Shown here: in pieces, positions 17,667 through 26,338 of the stretch
Layout: each line of letters opens with the position of its first letter
Numbering within the stretch: the first letter of the stretch is position 1
NCBI RefSeq assembly: GCF_008084905.1
Contig: NZ_VSFC01000009.1
Coordinates: 1 to 53,261, forward strand
From: Xanthomarina maritima
Lineage (GTDB): Bacteria > Bacteroidota > Bacteroidia > Flavobacteriales > Flavobacteriaceae
Length of the DNA stretch: 53,261 nt
Direction: 5' to 3'
Translations under genes and position numbers: made by a program
Notes under the pieces: model-generated
Seen by the model: the letters and a program-made list of their open reading frames with translations, nothing else
The model's database searches: none
What the model was told of the DNA's origin: nothing

Positions 17667-19658
17667 TTATTTCTTAAAATTATCTATGCCTTTCTTCAAC
17701 CACTCATAATATTCTTCCACATCAGGAGTATAGCCTACAGCTGGACTGATATCTTCACCTTCTAAATTTTGAATCACATATAAGGGTTGCGCATTGGTAT
17801 TATACCTAGTTTGCTGAAATTCCAACCATTTATGGCCATAAGTCCTAACCTTGTTTCCAGTAAGTTCAGACTCGAATTGTTCTGCTTCAGGTAGTTTGGT
17901 CCTATCGTCCACATACAGTGAAATAAGCACAATATCATTATCTAATAAAGCATATATTTCATCTTCTACCCAAACTTGTTCTTCCATTTTTCGGCAATTA
18001 ACACAAGTTAAACCTGTAAAATCTAACATCACTGGTTTGTTCACTTTTTTGGCGTAAGCCATTCCTTTATCATAATCATGGAAAGCAATTAAATCGTTAG
18101 GTCCAAAATGAGCATCTTTAGGTAATTCTTTAGCCACAAATTCTCCAGAAGCAGAGACTTGTTTTTTCATAAAACCAACACCATAAGGCGATTCGCTATT
18201 CGTGCTCATTGGAGGTGGAAAACCACTTATTAATTTTAAAGGTGCTCCCCAAAGACCAGGAACCATATACAAAGTGAATGATAAAGCTAATATGGCCATA
18301 CTCAATCTTCCAACAGAAATATGCTCCAAAGGTGAATCGTGTGGTAATTTAATTTTCCCTAATAAATACAATCCTAGAGTTCCAAAAATAGCTATCCAAA
18401 TCGCTAAAAAGACTTCTCTTTCTAAGAAATGCCATTCTAAAACCAAATCGATCATCGATAAGAATTTGAAAGCAAAGGCTAACTCTAAGAAACCTAAAAC
18501 TACTTTGACTGTATTTAACCATCCTCCAGATTTTGGTAAAGAATTTAACCAACTAGGGAAAAAAGCAAACAACCCAAAAGGTAATGCAATGGCAGATGAA
18601 AAACCCAACATGCTAACTATTGGAGCTATACCTCCTTTAGTGGCAGCATCTAATAAAGCAGTTCCTGCAATAGGAAACGTACATGAAAATGACACAACAG
18701 CCAAAGCCAATGCCATAAAGAAAATACCAACTACACCTCCTCTATTTGCACCACTATCTACTTTATTTACCCAAGAATTTGGTAACATAATTTCGAATGC
18801 TCCCAAAAATGAAAAAGCAAATACAATTAAGGCAATAAACATAATCGCATTAAAAGTAACACCTGTTGAGAATTCATACATAGCATTACTTCCAAAAAGG
18901 GCTGAAATAGCTGTGCCTAATAGTGTATATATTACTATAATGAAAAACCCATATAACAAAGCGTTTTTAATTCCTGAAGCTCTAGTTTTACTTTGTTTAG
19001 TAAAGTAACTTACTGTCATTGGAATCATTGGGAACACACAAGGCGTTAACAATACTAAGAATCCTAAAAAGAAAGCTGTAAAAAATATAGATGTTAACCC
19101 TTTGCTATTATCAGTTTTAACTGAATCTATACCCTTTTTTATTACAGTTTTTGATTCGTCTTCAACATAATTCGATGGGTCTTCAGATGCTGTAGTTGCT
19201 TTGGTCAAGTCGAAAGTCACCATCTTACTTTGGTAAATACAACGTGCATCATCACAGGCTTGAAAGGATGCTTCCACTTCTATAATTTTTAAATTAGGAT
19301 TTAAAACTTCAATTTTTTGGGTAAAAGTAGCTTCTTCATCAAAATAGTTTAAATCCATTTCAAACACCTTGTCATAAGCTGTGATGTAAGGGCTTTCAAG
19401 AGTTTTTCCAATCAACTTATAGTTATTAACTTGACTTAAAGAATCATAAATAAATTCTGTAGGTAAAGCGCCTCCTTCTGTCATCTCTTGTGAATATAAA
19501 TGCCAATGATCCTCAATATCTGCTAGAAATATTAAATTGTATTCAGTATCTGATAATTTTTCAACTTCTCCAGTCCATGTTACAGGATTTAAAACCTGAG
19601 CTTGCATTAAAAAAGCAGTAAAAAAAAGCGTAATAAAAAGGGTTAATTTATGTTTCAT
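17667..19658 (-). CDS. dsbD: Thiol:disulfide interchange protein DsbD-like
   Basis: 663 aa. DsbD carries reducing power from cytoplasmic thioredoxin across the inner membrane to periplasmic thiol proteins. Order seen: signal peptide (FITLFFTAFLMQAQ), an N-terminal beta domain (to about 170) with the redox pair in FQACDDARCIYQSK, a CcdA-like membrane core of about eight helices (190-480) with the two transfer cysteines in LTPCVFPMIPMTVSYF and SFSCTFPIAGTALL, then a C-terminal thioredoxin domain with LDFTGLTCVNCRKMEEQVW (CVNC). All six expected cysteines are present. Its start overlaps the tilS end by 11 bases, so the two are co-transcribed. Confidence 0.93.
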   Translation of the reverse strand: MKHKLTLFITLFFTAFLMQAQVLNPVTWTGEVEKLSDTEYNLIFLADIEDHWHLYSQEMTEGGALPTEFIYDSLSQVNNYKLIGKTLESPYITAYDKVFEMDLNYFDEEATFTQKIEVLNPNLKIIEVEASFQACDDARCIYQSKMVTFDLTKATTASEDPSNYVEDESKTVIKKGIDSVKTDNSKGLTSIFFTAFFLGFLVLLTPCVFPMIPMTVSYFTKQSKTRASGIKNALLYGFFIIVIYTLLGTAISALFGSNAMYEFSTGVTFNAIMFIALIVFAFSFLGAFEIMLPNSWVNKVDSGANRGGVVGIFFMALALAVVSFSCTFPIAGTALLDAATKGGIAPIVSMLGFSSAIALPFGLFAFFPSWLNSLPKSGGWLNTVKVVLGFLELAFAFKFLSMIDLVLEWHFLEREVFLAIWIAIFGTLGLYLLGKIKLPHDSPLEHISVGRLSMAILALSFTLYMVPGLWGAPLKLISGFPPPMSTNSESPYGVGFMKKQVSASGEFVAKELPKDAHFGPNDLIAFHDYDKGMAYAKKVNKPVMLDFTGLTCVNCRKMEEQVWVEDEIYALLDNDIVLISLYVDDRTKLPEAEQFESELTGNKVRTYGHKWLEFQQTRYNTNAQPLYVIQNLEGEDISPAVGYTPDVEEYYEWLKKGIDNFKK

Positions 19659-20973
19659 TCTTTAGGGATATTTTTAATATGTTTTTTGTCTTTTCTGTAA
19701 TTTTAAATCGGTTGTCTGCTCTGTGATTCAGTATCCAAACCACATCGTTATTGGAACAAAGCAACCAAACATTCTCTTTTTCTAACATAGAAAGTTTTTC
19801 GTCTTTAAAAAACTTACTCAGTTTCTTTTTACTTTCCATTCCAAAAGGGTAAAAATAGTCTCCTTTTTCCCATTTCCTTACTGTTAAAGGATATTTTAAC
19901 AAATCTTTATCTACATATATCGTTAAGTTGTTATGTTCTTTGAAATTTTGAGTTTCTGTTATAGTTAGTGTTCCTAAAGGAATTTCTACTTGAGTATCAT
20001 TTTCGGAAAATGAAACCTCTTCAATTTCTGCTAGTTTTTTATGGATTTCAGTAAGAATTAAAACATCTCTATTTTTTAACAATCGATATGTGTTAGAAAA
20101 AACTTGCTTTCCTGTTTGTGCTTCGAGTAAATCTTCTACATCTTGCCATTCGGTAAATTGATACTCTTTTAGGATTTCAAATAAGTAAGCTTTTGGGTTA
20201 GATAAGTTTATAATTTTGCCAATACTAAAATGAATTTCGTTTTCAGAAATTTTAGTAACTACTTTTTCTAAAACCTCTTCAATTCTATCTTTAATAATGT
20301 TTTTTGAGTCTTGTAAATGAGATTGTGTCAACTTATAATTTTGAAGTATCTGTGGATTTAATTCTTTTAAAATGGGAATAACTTCATGTCTTAATTTATT
20401 TCTTAAATATTTAGTTGAAGCATTACTACTGTCTTCACGCCATTCAATTTTGTTTTCTTTGGCATAGTTTTCTAATTCTTCTCTAGAGAAATTCAAGAAT
20501 GGTCTAATAATATTTCCATTTATTTCTGGAATACCTGTTAAACCATCCAAACCTGTTCCTCTAGACAAATTAATTAAAAATGTTTCCAGATTGTCGTTTG
20601 CATGATGTGCTGTTAAAATATAGTCGAAATGTAGTTGTTCTGCTAATTCAGAAAACCAATTGTATCGTAATTCTCGAGCAGCCATTTGTGTTGATATGCT
20701 ATTGATTCTCGAGAAATAATCTGTATCGAAATTTTCAATAAATACCTCTAACTCTAAATCTTCTGCTAATTGCAAGACAAACTCTTCATCTGCATCACTT
20801 TCATTTCCTCTTAAATTAAAATTACAATGTGCTAGACTGATGTTTAATTTTAAATCATGACATAGATGTGTTAATAAGACACTGTCTAATCCTCCAGATA
20901 CAGCAACCAAGAGCTTACCTTCCTTTAGAAAACTTAAATTATTATTGATATGTTCTTGGAATTTTTTAAACAT
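19648..20973 (-). CDS. tilS: tRNA(Ile)-lysidine synthetase
   Basis: 441 aa. TilS uses ATP and lysine to convert the wobble C34 of tRNA-Ile(CAU) to lysidine, which is essential for reading AUA codons. The PP-loop is LLVAVSGGLDSVLLTHLCHD (SGGxDS). Further N-domain motifs are LAHCNFNLRGNESDADEEFV and ILTAHHANDNLETFLINLSRGTG. The C-terminal substrate-binding part has VRKWEKGDYFYPFGMESKKK and LSKFFKDEK. Full length. It is the first gene of the tilS-dsbD operon, with a TATATTTG promoter upstream. Confidence 0.95.
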   Translation of the reverse strand: MFKKFQEHINNNLSFLKEGKLLVAVSGGLDSVLLTHLCHDLKLNISLAHCNFNLRGNESDADEEFVLQLAEDLELEVFIENFDTDYFSRINSISTQMAARELRYNWFSELAEQLHFDYILTAHHANDNLETFLINLSRGTGLDGLTGIPEINGNIIRPFLNFSREELENYAKENKIEWREDSSNASTKYLRNKLRHEVIPILKELNPQILQNYKLTQSHLQDSKNIIKDRIEEVLEKVVTKISENEIHFSIGKIINLSNPKAYLFEILKEYQFTEWQDVEDLLEAQTGKQVFSNTYRLLKNRDVLILTEIHKKLAEIEEVSFSENDTQVEIPLGTLTITETQNFKEHNNLTIYVDKDLLKYPLTVRKWEKGDYFYPFGMESKKKLSKFFKDEKLSMLEKENVWLLCSNNDVVWILNHRADNRFKITEKTKNILKISLKNET

Positions 20974-21009
20974 CTTGCCATTATTTCACGAATGATATAA
21001 AATAACTTT

Positions 21010-21017
21010 CAAATATA
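21010..21017 (-). promoter_or_regulatory. tilS -7 element with upstream ACTTTTA repeats
   Basis: On the minus strand TATATTTG (plus-strand CAAATATA), a perfect TAnnTTTG match, 36 bases before the tilS ATG. Near-exact tandem copies of ACTTTTA lie just upstream at about 21028-21047. Confidence 0.55.
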
Positions 21018-21057
21018 ACACCTTGAAACTTTTAACTTTTAACTTTAGCTGAAAACT

Positions 21058-22365
21058 TTAGTCTTCTAGAACCTCACGCATAGCTTTAGCTTTAATCAAA
21101 CATTCTTCATATTCTTTTAATGGATTACTTTTTGCAGTTATGGCACTACCAACAGAAAATGATACATATTGCTTAGTTTCATTATATAAAATACTTCTTA
21201 TAACCACATTAAAATCGAAATCACTATGTGGTGTAAAATATCCAACAGCTCCAGAATAGACACCTCGTTTGGTTTCTTCTAAATCTTCTATAATTTTCAT
21301 AGCCGAAATTTTTGGAGCTCCTGTCATGCTTCCCATAGGAAATGTAGATTCTAAAACATGTACTGCATGTTCAGATGATTCAATTTCTGAAGAAACAGTA
21401 GAAATCATTTGATGCACTTGAGGAAAGCTATAAACTTGACATAACTCCTCCACCTTTACTGTTCCTTTTATTGCAGTTTTAGATAAATCGTTTCGAACCA
21501 AATCCACAATCATGATGTTTTCGCTTCGTTCTTTTTCATCTAATTCTAATTGTGCCTTTAAATTTTGGTCTTCTAATTTATTTTCAGATCGTTTAGCAGT
21601 TCCCTTTATAGGTTGCGAAATGATTTTGTTTCCAGTCTTTTTCAAATAGCGTTCTGGGGAAGCAGATAACACATATCTATCGTCTAGTTTTATAAAAGTG
21701 GCAAAAGGTGGTTTGGAAATATCATTTAATTTCTGATAGATCTGAATAGGATTAATTTTTATGTTTTCAGCATAATACTCCTGACAAAAATTGGCTTCGT
21801 AAATATCGCCTCGAAGAATATGATCCAGCATCTTGTTTACTTTTACTAGATAATCTTCTTTTTGAATTCGTGGTTTTATGGCAATATCATTCAGCAGTTT
21901 GCTTCGTTTTTTGTCTTCAACAAGCTCAGACTGACAAATGGCAATTAAATCATCTTCCAATTCATCTGCAACCATATTTAAATACAGAATTTTAACGGTA
22001 TCTCCTTTAAACAAATACAACTTTTTAGGTTGAAAAAAATAAAGGTCTGGAAATTGTAGGCCATCAAAATTAATTGATGTTAACTCTTCAACAGTATTTT
22101 TTAAATCGTATGACAAATAACCAAAAATCCAGTCTTTTGTTGTGGATTGATATTCTTTTAGTTTTGAAAAAGCCTCATGGTAATCGGATTGAATACAGGT
22201 TATGGCATCTACAGCCAACACAGCATCAAAACTAGAATATGCTTCATGGAATTCATTGGAATCCATCCAAACAACTTCATGAAATTGTTGACTCCAAGTC
22301 AATAATTGACTTTTAAAAATGCCTACAGATTCTGGCTTATGTATATGTGTTGTTCTCACTACCAC
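21058..22365 (-). CDS. pabB: Aminodeoxychorismate synthase component I
   Basis: 435 aa, starting at GTG 22365 (an in-frame stop lies two codons upstream). PabB converts chorismate plus ammonia to aminodeoxychorismate for folate synthesis. The key motif is ISQPIKGTAKRSENK: PIKGT with Lys is typical of PabB, where TrpE has PIAGT. Other chorismate-binding motifs: NFCQEYYAE, FATFIKLDDRYVLSASPERYL, ENIMIVDLVRNDLS, STFPMGSMTGAPKISAMKII, GVYSGAVGYF and FSVGSAITAKSNPLKEYEEC. Around residue 145 the segment CQSELVEDKK is a translated REP-like repeat (21912-21938), lying in the variable N-terminal domain. The pabA/pabC partners are not adjacent. Confidence 0.92.
   Translation of the reverse strand: MVVRTTHIHKPESVGIFKSQLLTWSQQFHEVVWMDSNEFHEAYSSFDAVLAVDAITCIQSDYHEAFSKLKEYQSTTKDWIFGYLSYDLKNTVEELTSINFDGLQFPDLYFFQPKKLYLFKGDTVKILYLNMVADELEDDLIAICQSELVEDKKRSKLLNDIAIKPRIQKEDYLVKVNKMLDHILRGDIYEANFCQEYYAENIKINPIQIYQKLNDISKPPFATFIKLDDRYVLSASPERYLKKTGNKIISQPIKGTAKRSENKLEDQNLKAQLELDEKERSENIMIVDLVRNDLSKTAIKGTVKVEELCQVYSFPQVHQMISTVSSEIESSEHAVHVLESTFPMGSMTGAPKISAMKIIEDLEETKRGVYSGAVGYFTPHSDFDFNVVIRSILYNETKQYVSFSVGSAITAKSNPLKEYEECLIKAKAMREVLED
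21912..21938. repeat. REP-like repeat, copy inside pabB
   Basis: TGTCTTCAACAAGCTCAGAC followed by TGACAAA, matching the intergenic copy at 17593-17619 at roughly three quarters of positions, including the core CAAGCTCAG. On the coding strand it gives CQSELVED in frame, extending the PabB N-terminal domain without disrupting it. Confidence 0.55.
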
Positions 22366-22476
22366 AAATTACCGAAAATTAAAACGGAATTGAAAGCTGA
22401 CGGAAACTATAATCTTTATAATTTCAATTTAAAAAGATTCATATCATCCAAAGAATGACAAATCCTTTTAAAAATC

Positions 22477-22484
22477 TATCTTTG
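22477..22484 (+). promoter_or_regulatory. -7 element of helicase gene
   Basis: TATCTTTG, a perfect TAnnTTTG match, 11 bases before the ATG at 22496. A TGACA block lies about 21 bases upstream of it, near where the -33 element is expected. Confidence 0.55.
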
Positions 22485-22495
22485 CAGCAGATAAA

Positions 22496-23857
22496 ATGAC
22501 CATGAGCACATTTAGAGATTTAAATTTAAACACACCTTTATACAACGCCTTAGACGATTTAGGTTTTACACAACCTACTCCAATCCAGGAACAAGCTTTT
22601 AATGTGGTAGCTTCTGGGAAAGATGTGGTTGGAATTGCACAAACTGGTACAGGTAAAACCTATGCTTACATGTTGCCTATTTTAAAGAATCTGAAGTTTT
22701 CTAAACAGGACAATCCAAGAGTTTTGGTTTTGGTTCCTACTCGAGAACTGGTTGTTCAAGTTGTTGAAGAAATAGAAAAACTGGCAAAATATATTAATAT
22801 TCGTGTGCTTGGTGTTTATGGAGGCGTAAACATAAATACTCAAAAACAAGCTGTTGCTCAAGGTTTAGATATTATAGTTGCAACTCCTGGACGTTTGTAT
22901 GATTTGGCAGTTAGTAGAGTCTTACAGTTAAAATCTATTCAAAAGTTAGTGATTGACGAAGTAGATGTCATGCTGGATTTAGGTTTTAGACATCAACTTT
23001 TAAATATTTTTGATATTCTTCCAGAGAGAAGACAAAATATTATGTTTTCTGCAACTATGACACAAGATGTAGATGATTTGATTTACGACTTTTTTGTTGC
23101 TCCAGAACGTGTATCTATTGCTGTTTCTGGTACACCTTTAGAAAATATCTCGCAAACTAAATATAGCGTTCCAAATTTTTACACAAAACTGAACCTTCTA
23201 AATTATTTATTAAGTGATTCTGAAAACTTCAATAAAGTCTTGATTTTTGTAGCCAATAAAAAAATGGCTGATCGTTTATTTGAAGCTTTAGATGAAACCT
23301 TTCATGACGAATTATGTGTAATTCACTCAAACAAAACACAAAATTACAGATTGCGAAGCATTGAGCAGTTTAGAGAAGGTTTTAACAGAATTCTTGTGGC
23401 TACAGACGTTATGGCTCGTGGTTTGGATATTGATAATGTGTCTCATGTGATTAATTTCGATACACCAGATTTTCCTGAAAACTACATGCACAGAATAGGT
23501 AGAACTGGTCGTGCAGAACGCGAAGGGCAAGCGATTATTTTTTCAACTGAAAAAGAACAGGAAGCTCTTGAAACAATTGAAGCCTTAATGCAAATGGAGA
23601 TTCCTTCTATGGGAATTCCTGAAAAAGTTACTATTTCAACCGAGCTTATCGAGGAAGAACGCGAGGTTATTAAAGAACGAAACAATCCAATACGACGAAA
23701 AAAAGACGAAGATGCTGGAGCAGCTTTTCATGAGAAAAAGGACAAAAATAAAAAGGAAAACTTAGGAGGCTCTTACAAGTTTAAAATCGCTCAAAAATAC
23801 AAGAAACCTAAGACTCGAGGTGACAAGAACTATAACAAACGTAATAAGAAGAAATAA
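22496..23857 (+). CDS. DEAD-box RNA helicase with DEVD motif II
   Basis: 453 aa. ATP-dependent RNA helicase of the DEAD-box class, probably acting in ribosome assembly or RNA decay. Motifs in order: Q motif FTQPTPIQEQAF, Walker A GIAQTGTGKTYAYMLP, Ia VLVPTRELVVQ, Ib TPGRLYDL, motif II VIDEVDVMLDLGF (DEVD replaces DEAD), III MFSATM, IV KVLIFVANKKMADRLF, V VATDVMARGLDI and VI HRIGRTGRAE. The C-terminal 80 residues are highly charged (GAAFHEKKDKNKKE and later KKPKTRGDKNYNKRNKKK), a common RNA-binding tail. It starts at MTMST; M3 is also possible. Confidence 0.95.
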   Translation: MTMSTFRDLNLNTPLYNALDDLGFTQPTPIQEQAFNVVASGKDVVGIAQTGTGKTYAYMLPILKNLKFSKQDNPRVLVLVPTRELVVQVVEEIEKLAKYINIRVLGVYGGVNINTQKQAVAQGLDIIVATPGRLYDLAVSRVLQLKSIQKLVIDEVDVMLDLGFRHQLLNIFDILPERRQNIMFSATMTQDVDDLIYDFFVAPERVSIAVSGTPLENISQTKYSVPNFYTKLNLLNYLLSDSENFNKVLIFVANKKMADRLFEALDETFHDELCVIHSNKTQNYRLRSIEQFREGFNRILVATDVMARGLDIDNVSHVINFDTPDFPENYMHRIGRTGRAEREGQAIIFSTEKEQEALETIEALMQMEIPSMGIPEKVTISTELIEEEREVIKERNNPIRRKKDEDAGAAFHEKKDKNKKENLGGSYKFKIAQKYKKPKTRGDKNYNKRNKKK

Positions 23858-23860
23858 AAT

Positions 23861-24748
23861 TTATCGTTTATATATTTTTTTTAATTTTTCTATAATAATA
23901 GGATTCCAAAGCTCATAACCCAAACTATTTAGATGCATACCATCAGAAAGAAAAATATCTGATCTTAGTTTGCCATTTGATTCATACATCGTCTTAGTGA
24001 CATCTACATAATGTAAGTTTACTTTTTCAGTGCAATATTCTTGGAGTTTTATATTCGTTATTACTTTATTTTCTTTTACATTTTTACCTAAAAAATCATC
24101 TATTAATGTAGGTTTCATTGAAAGAATTATTATTTCAGTTTGAGGAAATTCTAATTCAAGTTTATTTACTAATTCACTAAAAACATTAACTGTTTCCGTT
24201 GGTGATTTGCCATTTTCAATATCAATATCACAATACACAATAATAATTGAAGGGGAATGCTTTTTTATAATATCGTTAAAATAATAAATAATTTCTGGAA
24301 TACTTGCTCCACCAAATCCACGATTAATAATAGGATAATCAGGGAAGTATTTAGACGTCTCCCAATAAACAATACTTGAACTACCTATAAACAGAATTGG
24401 GTTATTTGCTAAAGTATTTCGATTATCAAAACGACGAAAATTTTCTATTTGATCTTCAAATCTATCAATCTTAATGTCATTATTCCATATGTATTTTTGT
24501 TGATTTTGATGAAATAATAGTAACATCTCACTATATTGTTCTGGATTCTGATTGTAATCTAGTTTGCGTTCCATCCAATAAGCCCAAGAACGCTGATAAA
24601 AAGCTTTTGTAGATTCAGTGTTTACAACTTCATTTTCTAATGATTTTTTAAGAAACTCTAAAAATTGTAGGTTTTTATCTATTTTAGATTTTTCTTGAGA
24701 AAACCCTGAAAAATTTACAAACAAAAAAATAATTAAAACTCGTTTCAT
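23861..24748 (-). CDS. Secreted SGNH/GDSL-type hydrolase
   Basis: 295 aa from the ATG at 24748; a longer frame starts at a non-ATG codon and adds only MWSIIFK-like residues. Signal peptide MKRVLIIFLFVNFSGFSQ. The SGNH blocks are clear: block I ILFIGSSSIVYWE (nucleophile Ser within GSSS), block II IINRGFGGASIPEI (Gly), block III-like IIIVYCDIDIENGKSP, where the usual Asn is not obvious and D occupies its place, and block V LSDGMHLNSLGYELW (Asp and His). Such enzymes act on esters of lipids or polysaccharides; the substrate is unknown. It ends 3 bases from the convergent helicase gene. A leader ORF and terminator lie just upstream. Confidence 0.85.
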   Translation of the reverse strand: MKRVLIIFLFVNFSGFSQEKSKIDKNLQFLEFLKKSLENEVVNTESTKAFYQRSWAYWMERKLDYNQNPEQYSEMLLLFHQNQQKYIWNNDIKIDRFEDQIENFRRFDNRNTLANNPILFIGSSSIVYWETSKYFPDYPIINRGFGGASIPEIIYYFNDIIKKHSPSIIIVYCDIDIENGKSPTETVNVFSELVNKLELEFPQTEIIILSMKPTLIDDFLGKNVKENKVITNIKLQEYCTEKVNLHYVDVTKTMYESNGKLRSDIFLSDGMHLNSLGYELWNPIIIEKLKKIYKR

Positions 24749-24749
24749 T

Positions 24750-24824
24750 TTAAATATTATTGACCACAAGATAAAAAAAATCCCTCTTCATTTCTGAAAA
24801 GGGATGAGAATAACCTTGTGTCAT
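24750..24824 (-). CDS. Possible 24-aa leader peptide upstream of SGNH hydrolase
   Basis: ATG at 24824 reads MTQGYSHPFSEMKRDFFYLV then VNNI and stops at 24750, one base before the hydrolase ATG. The frame runs straight through the terminator-like hairpin, so translating ribosomes could melt it. Leader-peptide function is speculative; it may be a chance ORF. Confidence 0.25.
   Translation of the reverse strand: MTQGYSHPFSEMKRDFFYLVVNNI
24773..24805 (-). terminator. Terminator-like hairpin upstream of SGNH hydrolase
   Basis: Arms ATCCCTCTTCA (24780-24790) and TGAAAAGGGAT (24795-24805), 10 of 11 positions paired, loop TTTC, followed on the minus strand by eight Ts. It lies only about 25 bases before the hydrolase ATG, so it would stop leftward transcription before the gene. 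Confidence 0.7.
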
Positions 24825-25001
24825 ATCAAAACCTTCCTAACAATAACTTATTACCATACATAAGTTTAGCTTTGTAATCAACTTAATTATTCAATATTAT
24901 TTATTTGCTATTAAAATAAATAATAACTAATATCTTTAATTTTTATTACTTGACCAAGTATATAGGAAAATTCTATTACACTAATTATAAACAATAACAA
25001 A

Positions 25002-25052
25002 TAAAAAAGCGAATCATATATAAAACTGATTATCAGTAATTATACGATTCGC
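25002..25052 (-). terminator. Esterase gene terminator
   Basis: Long hairpin with outer arms GCGAATC (25009-25015) and GATTCGC (25046-25052), a TATA/TATA inner extension after one mismatch, and an ACTGAT-T-ATCAGT tip. On the minus strand it is followed by six Ts. It lies about 30 bases past the esterase stop. Confidence 0.8.
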
Positions 25053-25081
25053 AATTAATTGAAATATTATGATATCTCTGT

Positions 25082-26314
25082 TTAATTTCGAGCTTTTAGC
25101 TTTTCTAATCTCTCTTTATGGTAGTCGTTACCACTTATCTTATAGGCTAAAGCTACATATTTTAAAGTGTTTTTATAGTCAGTTATAGCTTCGTAATAAT
25201 CTGCCATAGAATCATAAGCATTAGCGCTTTTTGGGTAATATTTAATAGCTTGTTCAAAATACATTTTAGATTTGTCTAATTGTTCCATGTCTATATTCAT
25301 ATAACCTAACATATTAAATAAATATTCTGGGTATGGAGGAACATGATAACTAAAATGTTTTTTCAATTTTTCTTCCCGATGATTAATAACGTTTAACAAT
25401 TCTTCTATGGATGTTTCTGGACTATTGATTTTGTCCATGCTTTCCATTTGAAACCATTCAAAAAGTGCTATCAAACCATCTTTTATAGAAGGCTGTGGAA
25501 TAGTTCCATGTAAATCGTTAGGATAAAACTGCCACTTATAAAACAAGGAGTTTTCCGGGTTTTCTTCTATAACATTTGAAAACATCATATTGGAACGAGC
25601 AAACAACGTATATTCTGATGTGTCTTGCATGACGTTGTCTATGGTTATATCAGCATTTTGCATGTGTAATTGACAACCTAAAGACATAAACAAACCTTTC
25701 CCTTTGTAATCATTTTTAAGAAAAATAGATTCAGCTTGCTTTAATAATTTCTGGTCGTCCCAATCTAAACTTGGATCGATGCTTATATAGTTTTCAAATA
25801 ATTCAGGTTTATTTAATAAGGTATAGATTGTAAACAATCCTGCATACGAATGACCTATTAATGTTCTATAATTAGTAACTGGATATTTTCCTTCTACATA
25901 AGGTATAAGTTCAGTTTTAATAAACTCTAGGAAATTATCTGCTTTGCCATTTTCTTTATTATAAGGCATTCCACGTCTTGATGTGATTTTAGACGTTGTT
26001 AAATCTCTCGTTCTGTTTTCAGCATTAGAAATACCAACTATAATCATTTCTGGCATAAAACCTCCACTGTAATAATCATGAACATTAACTGCTGTTGGCA
26101 AGAGTACATCGCCATCTAATATATAAACAACAGGATAAGTCTCTTCTGTTTTTGATTGATAACTTTCTGGAATATGAACATAGATCTCTCTAGATTCATT
26201 AAGAACGTTTGAAAACAAACTATCCTTTTTCCCTATTTGATACAAGTATTCTGTTTGTGCACTAACTGTTAGTTGAAAAAAAACACAAATAAAAATAAAT
26301 ACAACTGTTCGCAT
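25082..26314 (-). CDS. Secreted esterase (EsterD/Fes-like alpha/beta hydrolase) with C-terminal TPR
   Basis: 410 aa. Signal peptide MRTVVFIFICVFFQLTVSAQ. The putative-esterase domain (about 25-300) has REIYVHIPESYQ, YPVVYILDGDVLLPTAV, IIVGISNAENRTRDLT, nucleophile elbow TLIGHSYAGLFTIYTL (Ser in GHSYAG), SIDPSLDWDD and the His in FYPNDLHGTIPQP. From about residue 330 to the end are TPR-like helices (YLFNMLGYMNIDMEQLDKSK, YYPKSANAYDSMADYYEAI). This esterase-TPR fusion is common in Bacteroidota; substrates include ferric siderophores or polysaccharide esters, not resolvable here. The ExbB-like gene lies 24 bases upstream, possibly in one transcript. Confidence 0.88.
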   Translation of the reverse strand: MRTVVFIFICVFFQLTVSAQTEYLYQIGKKDSLFSNVLNESREIYVHIPESYQSKTEETYPVVYILDGDVLLPTAVNVHDYYSGGFMPEMIIVGISNAENRTRDLTTSKITSRRGMPYNKENGKADNFLEFIKTELIPYVEGKYPVTNYRTLIGHSYAGLFTIYTLLNKPELFENYISIDPSLDWDDQKLLKQAESIFLKNDYKGKGLFMSLGCQLHMQNADITIDNVMQDTSEYTLFARSNMMFSNVIEENPENSLFYKWQFYPNDLHGTIPQPSIKDGLIALFEWFQMESMDKINSPETSIEELLNVINHREEKLKKHFSYHVPPYPEYLFNMLGYMNIDMEQLDKSKMYFEQAIKYYPKSANAYDSMADYYEAITDYKNTLKYVALAYKISGNDYHKERLEKLKARN

Positions 26315-26338
26315 ATCGATTTGATTGATTTATGTTAA

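Larger units (their letters stand above)
24749..25081. other. Gene-free stretch with two leftward terminator hairpins
   Basis: 333 bases between the SGNH gene start and the esterase stop. The right end holds the esterase terminator (25002-25052). The left end holds a second leftward terminator-like hairpin (24773-24805), within a 24-codon ORF (24750-24824). The 190 bases between contain no other ORF I would defend; a small RNA or an attenuated leader is possible. Confidence 0.5.

Noticed and set aside
18202-19008. 268-aa plus-strand ORF antisense to DsbD
   Set aside because: Complement of the membrane core of DsbD, with K/N-rich low-complexity translation; DsbD is certain.
24749-24769. Longer start for the SGNH hydrolase
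   Set aside because: The first codon is not ATG and the ATG at 24748 begins a clean signal peptide (MKRVLIIFLFVNFSG).
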